The translations under genes were made by a program, and so were the position numbers. From Patescibacteria group bacterium (lineage in GTDB: Bacteria > Patescibacteria > Paceibacteria > Paceibacterales > UBA10102), in the NCBI GenBank assembly GCA_024239055.1, contig JANBVJ010000001.1, positions 372,001-436,000 of the forward strand: DNA of 64,000 bases, in the 5' to 3' direction. Numbering within the stretch: the first letter of the stretch is position 1; the number at the start of each line of letters is the position of its first letter. Of the stretch, positions 61,151 through 64,000 are shown in pieces. Under the pieces are notes generated by a model that made no database searches, was not told where the DNA came from, and was given only the letters and a program-made list of their open reading frames with translations.

Positions 61151-61839
61151 GCCTTACGTACGCTTTTGGAAGATAAAGGTTTTACAGGACGTTTCTTTTT
61201 CTGCGTGCGTCTGTTCTGGAATCTCTCGTCAACCTCCCGCAAAAACTCAATGAACACCGAGTCATGGAAAATCTCTTTTGCCCACCTTGCCCAGAACTTA
61301 TATCGAATCTTTCCGTATTTTTTCCAGTACTCCATTCCCTGCAGATAGCTCTCCATCTTATCTGCCTGCCGTACAAATCTACCCTCCTTACTCTTTCCCT
61401 GCTCAAATTCCAGCCAGAGCATCTGGAATTCTCTCTGTGATTCTTTAGGCAAAATAGCAAGAAGCTTCTGAAGGCTTTTGTACTCACGAGCAAACTTCTT
61501 CTTTCCTTTCCACTTCTTATCTTCCATGGAAAAGGTTGGCCACTTATCCAGTACCTTTTCAATTTCATCACGCTTTTTCACGTCTCTGGGAATAAGGGGG
61601 TCGTAGGGCGTTTCATCCCATGTGTATACCTCGCAGATATCATGAATGAGCGCCATTTTGAGCACCTTTTCAATATTCAATTTTCCCTTCTTCTTGGCGA
61701 GCAGCCAAACCAAAAGTGCAAGGCGGAAAGAATGGGATGCGGTCGTCTCTTTCTCTGGGATATTATGAATCAACCATCCCCTGCGCTCTCTTCCCTTCAG
61801 CTTTCCTACTTCTATAAGAAAATCAAGTATTTTTTTCAT
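61147..61839 (-). CDS. HD-domain phosphohydrolase (YfbR/HDDC2-like)
   Basis: The HD ligands are His in TTASHSFRLALLV, the HD pair in ALIHDICEVYTWDETPYDP and a later Asp in RQADKMESYLQ, as in 5'-nucleotidases of the YfbR group. 230 aa with a basic C-terminal tail. The start is ATG 61839; the codon before it is TTG. Transcription probably starts at about 61862 from TTGTTC-17-TATAAT, inside the loop of the greA terminator. No Shine-Dalgarno site is visible. Confidence 0.9.
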   Translation of the reverse strand: MKKILDFLIEVGKLKGRERRGWLIHNIPEKETTASHSFRLALLVWLLAKKKGKLNIEKVLKMALIHDICEVYTWDETPYDPLIPRDVKKRDEIEKVLDKWPTFSMEDKKWKGKKKFAREYKSLQKLLAILPKESQREFQMLWLEFEQGKSKEGRFVRQADKMESYLQGMEYWKKYGKIRYKFWARWAKEIFHDSVFIEFLREVDERFQNRRTQKKKRPVKPLSSKSVRKA

Positions 61840-61840
61840 C

Positions 61841-61885
61841 AAAAAACGGTGTTTTACTAGTATCCATCATTATAGCGAAACACCG
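61841..61885 (-). terminator. Terminator of greA with an embedded promoter
   Basis: Minus strand CGGTGTTT and AAACACCG pair across a loop of about 25 bases and are followed by TTTTTT. The loop contains TATAAT (61874-61869) with TTGTTC 17 bases upstream, the likely promoter of the HD gene. Confidence 0.7.
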
Positions 61886-61917
61886 CCCTAAGAACAACTC
61901 AGATTCTATACCTACGT

Positions 61918-62382
61918 CTACAACTCATACCGAATCTCCATGATTGTGTACACTACCTTCACGGGAGAGGAAACCTTCACCGCATCTCCCACCTTCGCTC
62001 CCATAAACGCCCTGCCCACCAAAGACTCGTTGCTGATTCTACCCTCGGTCGGATTTGTCTCAAGAGAACCTACAATGGTAAACGTATCCTCCTGTTCATC
62101 AACACTAAAGATAACGGTTGCTCCAATATTTACCTCGTCCCGTCTTGTCTTGGGAGGCTTTCGAATGAGCTCTACGCTCCGAAGAATCTTCTCGTACTCT
62201 GAGACTCGTGCCTCAAGCAGGCTCATGTCTTCTTGAAAGGCAAGGTACTCTGGGTTCACGTCTTCTGAATGCCAGATTGCTGGAGTCTCTCCTCTGGTTT
62301 TTGCCTCCCGAAAAGAGATAAGCTGTTTATGCTCTTTTTCTATACGTCCTAATCCTTTTTTTGTGAGATAGTATTTTTCCAT
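61918..62382 (-). CDS. greA: Transcription elongation factor GreA
   Basis: Rescues backtracked RNA polymerase by stimulating transcript cleavage. The coiled-coil N-domain has YYLTKKGLGRIEKEHKQL and the acidic tip is in the WHSEDVNPEYLAFQEDMSLLE segment; the C-domain holds NIGATVIFSVDEQEDTFTIVG and ISNESLVGRAFMGAKVGDAVKV. 154 aa. TATAAA on the minus strand ends seven bases before the ATG, so a leaderless mRNA is predicted. Confidence 0.95.
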   Translation of the reverse strand: MEKYYLTKKGLGRIEKEHKQLISFREAKTRGETPAIWHSEDVNPEYLAFQEDMSLLEARVSEYEKILRSVELIRKPPKTRRDEVNIGATVIFSVDEQEDTFTIVGSLETNPTEGRISNESLVGRAFMGAKVGDAVKVSSPVKVVYTIMEIRYEL

Positions 62383-63118
62383 TGTGGTTTTATAAAAACT
62401 GGCCTTTGGAGAAGCCAGGTTATTGATTGAAAGTGTCCATAAAATTGGAGTGTCAAGAAACCTGGTTATCGTCTCGCAAAATAATATTACAAATTACAAA
62501 ATATATATAAATAATTAGAAACTATGATTGGGAAATTTTCATAAGGTCTATAGCTGTATTCTAGGTAGTTTAGTTTATCACCATCAAAGAACCTCGTCAA
62601 GGGCTAATAGTTTATTTTCTGAACAGAATCTTCTAAAAGAGTTTAAAATATTAACCAACCTTGCGGATACTGTTAAATGCCTAGCTTTTCTACTAGGTTG
62701 TATTATAGTTCATGGCAAGAATCCTTGTCAAGCCCTACCTTATTATTAATTGAAAAAGTGGGGAACCACTTGGGGATAAGGGGAAGTTCTCCAACGTTCA
62801 CCTCTATCTGTTTTACCCCTTTCTTCTCCTGGATCTCTTTAAGGACTTTCTCCCGTCTTCAAAAAGCTCTATTATCTCGTCTTGGAGCACACCGAATGGA
62901 AAATCAAATTTTAACTTGTTTCTCTTTGGCATGGTTCTTTGATATCTCACAGTAAGTCTTCCCGCATTACCGTGAAGCCTTTAACGTTATTATTGAATTA
63001 ATATTCGCTCCAAAGTTTCATGTCAAAACTAATTATCGGATACGTTTCACCCTAATACGCAGAGAAGACAATGTCAACTTGTAAATAGATCTTGACAGAT
63101 GTAGTATAAGTATATGAT
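62383..63118. other. Gene-poor stretch between greA and argG
   Basis: 735 bases. It holds the greA promoter, a CTGGC/GCCAG hairpin (62400-62420), the probable frameshifted minus-strand gene at 62703-62932 and a TTGACA box (63092-63097) upstream of argG. The short plus-strand frames in it have no coding features. Confidence 0.6.
62703..62932 (-). pseudogene. Probable frameshifted small gene, about 76 codons
   Basis: From ATG 62932 a frame reads MPKRNKLKFDFPFGVLQ and on to LFEDGR, then meets a stop at 62813. Near 62848 a shift into the next frame gives EKVLKEIQEKKGVKQIEV and continues to a stop at 62703. The two halves have similar charged, codon-balanced sequence, so a one-base loss in a real small gene is likely. 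No family recognised; a sequencing error or programmed shift is possible. Confidence 0.45.
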
Positions 63119-64000
63119 ATGCAAAAAGTAATATTGGCATTTTCCGGAGGATTAGATACATCATTCTGTGTTCCGTATCTGATAGAACAAGGTTACAACG
63201 TAATTACAGTTACCGTAGATACGGGCGGTTTTAGCAATAAAGAGCTACGGGAAATTGCAATAAAATCAAAAAAACTTGGTGCAAGCAAGCATTATCAAAT
63301 CGATGGGAAAAAATCAATATTTGAAAAAATCATCTCTTTTATCATCAAAACGAACAGTCTCTACGAAAATTCATATCCCAATATGTGTTCCGACAGATAC
63401 ACTATTACAGAGGAAGCAGTAAAAATTGCTAAGAAAGAAAACGCTAATGTTATAGCTCATGGATCAAGCGCAATGGGAAACGATCAGGTGCGCTTTGATG
63501 TAGCATTAATGAGTATTGCTCCGGAAATGAAAATAGTTACTCCTATCAGGGAGATAGGTGGCAGTAGAAAAAAAGAACAAGAATATTTAGAAAAAAAAGG
63601 ATTCCCTGTTACATCACTAAATAAAAAATATTCTGTAAATCAAAATATTCTAGGAATTACTTATTCGGGATCAGAAATAGATCAAGTGCAAGAACCCGAT
63701 GAGTCAATGTTTTTGTGGACAAAATTGACTAAAAAGAATAGTTCATATCTTAAGTTAGAGTTTAAGAAAGGGGTTCCTGTTGCTTTAAATAATAAGAACA
63801 TGTTCGGGGCAGAAATTCTTATTAAGCTCAATAAGATTGCCGGCGCCTATGGATTTGGTCGGGGGTATTATACGGGAAATTGCGTTATTGGGATCAAAGG
63901 ACATATCGCTTTTGAAGCTCCAGGTATCCTTACGTTAATCCAAGCTCATATAGCGCTTGAACAGCTTGTTCTCACTAAGACACAGTACACTATTGGAAAA
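63119..64000 (+). CDS. argG: Argininosuccinate synthase (3' end outside window)
   Basis: Joins citrulline and aspartate with ATP in arginine synthesis. The ATP pyrophosphatase loop is VILAFSGGLDTSF; the citrulline/aspartate contacts SYPNMCSDRYT and HGSSAMGNDQVRFD are present, and the C-domain has GIKGHIAFEAPG. At least 294 residues lie in the window. The gene is richer in A/T and Lys AAA codons than most neighbours. Patescibacteria usually lack arginine synthesis, so transfer or a salvage role should be considered. TATAAG (63105-63110) ends nine bases before the ATG. Confidence 0.93.
   Translation, partial: MQKVILAFSGGLDTSFCVPYLIEQGYNVITVTVDTGGFSNKELREIAIKSKKLGASKHYQIDGKKSIFEKIISFIIKTNSLYENSYPNMCSDRYTITEEAVKIAKKENANVIAHGSSAMGNDQVRFDVALMSIAPEMKIVTPIREIGGSRKKEQEYLEKKGFPVTSLNKKYSVNQNILGITYSGSEIDQVQEPDESMFLWTKLTKKNSSYLKLEFKKGVPVALNNKNMFGAEILIKLNKIAGAYGFGRGYYTGNCVIGIKGHIAFEAPGILTLIQAHIALEQLVLTKTQYTIGK

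Noticed and set aside
62528..62955. Plus-strand frames of 73 and 92 codons between greA and argG
   Set aside because: Ser/Phe/Leu-rich translations with no ribosome site or promoter; the minus-strand two-frame gene explains the second one.
1..64000. CRISPR array, prophage or insertion sequence
   Set aside because: No regularly spaced repeats, transposase, integrase or phage structural genes were recognised; the only direct repeat is the single HIT-locus duplication.

Overview
The window looks like a chromosome segment from a member of the Candidate Phyla Radiation (Patescibacteria), most likely of the Parcubacteria type. That placement is inferred from gene content and has not been tested by phylogeny. 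The signs are small tightly packed genes, moderate to low GC, trimmed versions of core proteins (FtsZ without a tail, a short Mfd, MutY without its iron-sulfur cysteines, ComEC without its hydrolase domain), an isoleucyl-tRNA synthetase with an inserted phosphatase domain, and many lineage-restricted hypothetical proteins. No phage, insertion sequence or CRISPR array was seen.

Layout. 1-5.3 kb (minus): two exported or anchored proteins of unknown role, a protease-like protein without catalytic residues, and ClpB. 5.4-14 kb: a membrane protein (plus), then on the minus strand HtrA, a cysteine desulfurase, a glycosyltransferase, an anchored glycosidase-like protein, a DMT transporter and a GH1 glycosidase. 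12.6-19.9 kb (minus): a long chain lepB-hisS-HIT-rpsU-yqeY-hyp-ybeY-ftsA-ftsZ-comEC linking secretion, translation, ribosome maturation and division. 20-26 kb (mostly plus): pth, a small minus-strand gene, a compact mfd, a free-standing LAGLIDADG protein and topA. 26-40.8 kb (mostly minus): hydrolase, HIT-like protein, tRNA-Leu, folD-glyA-MFS, tsaC, an unidentified structured RNA, nucleotidyltransferase-yvcK-glmS-leuS, then mutY (plus), tatD and an M20 peptidase preceded by a second unidentified structured RNA. 41-57.5 kb: small self-contained genes (150, 291, 134 and 126 aa) scattered among minus-strand metG-rsmI-AI2E-M16-glyS, a 555-aa surface protein, recO-ileS and argS. 57.6-59.5 kb (plus): smpB-ssrA(tmRNA)-infC-rpmI-rplT. 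59.5-62.4 kb (minus): ogt, nudix, a flippase-like membrane protein, an HD hydrolase and greA. After a region holding a probable frameshifted gene, the window ends inside argG.

Two expression styles coexist. Most housekeeping transcription units have a -10 box, often extended (TGnTAnnnT), ending about 6-8 bases before the ATG, with no room for a Shine-Dalgarno site, so their mRNAs are probably leaderless or nearly so. A minority of short, monocistronic, lineage-specific genes have TTGACA-type promoters, leaders of tens of bases and purine-rich Shine-Dalgarno sequences; several also end in strong hairpin terminators. The points most worth following are this split, the two unidentified structured RNAs, the IleRS-phosphatase fusion, the smpB/ssrA/infC arrangement with a non-AUG infC start, and the free-standing LAGLIDADG protein with three Myb-like repeats.
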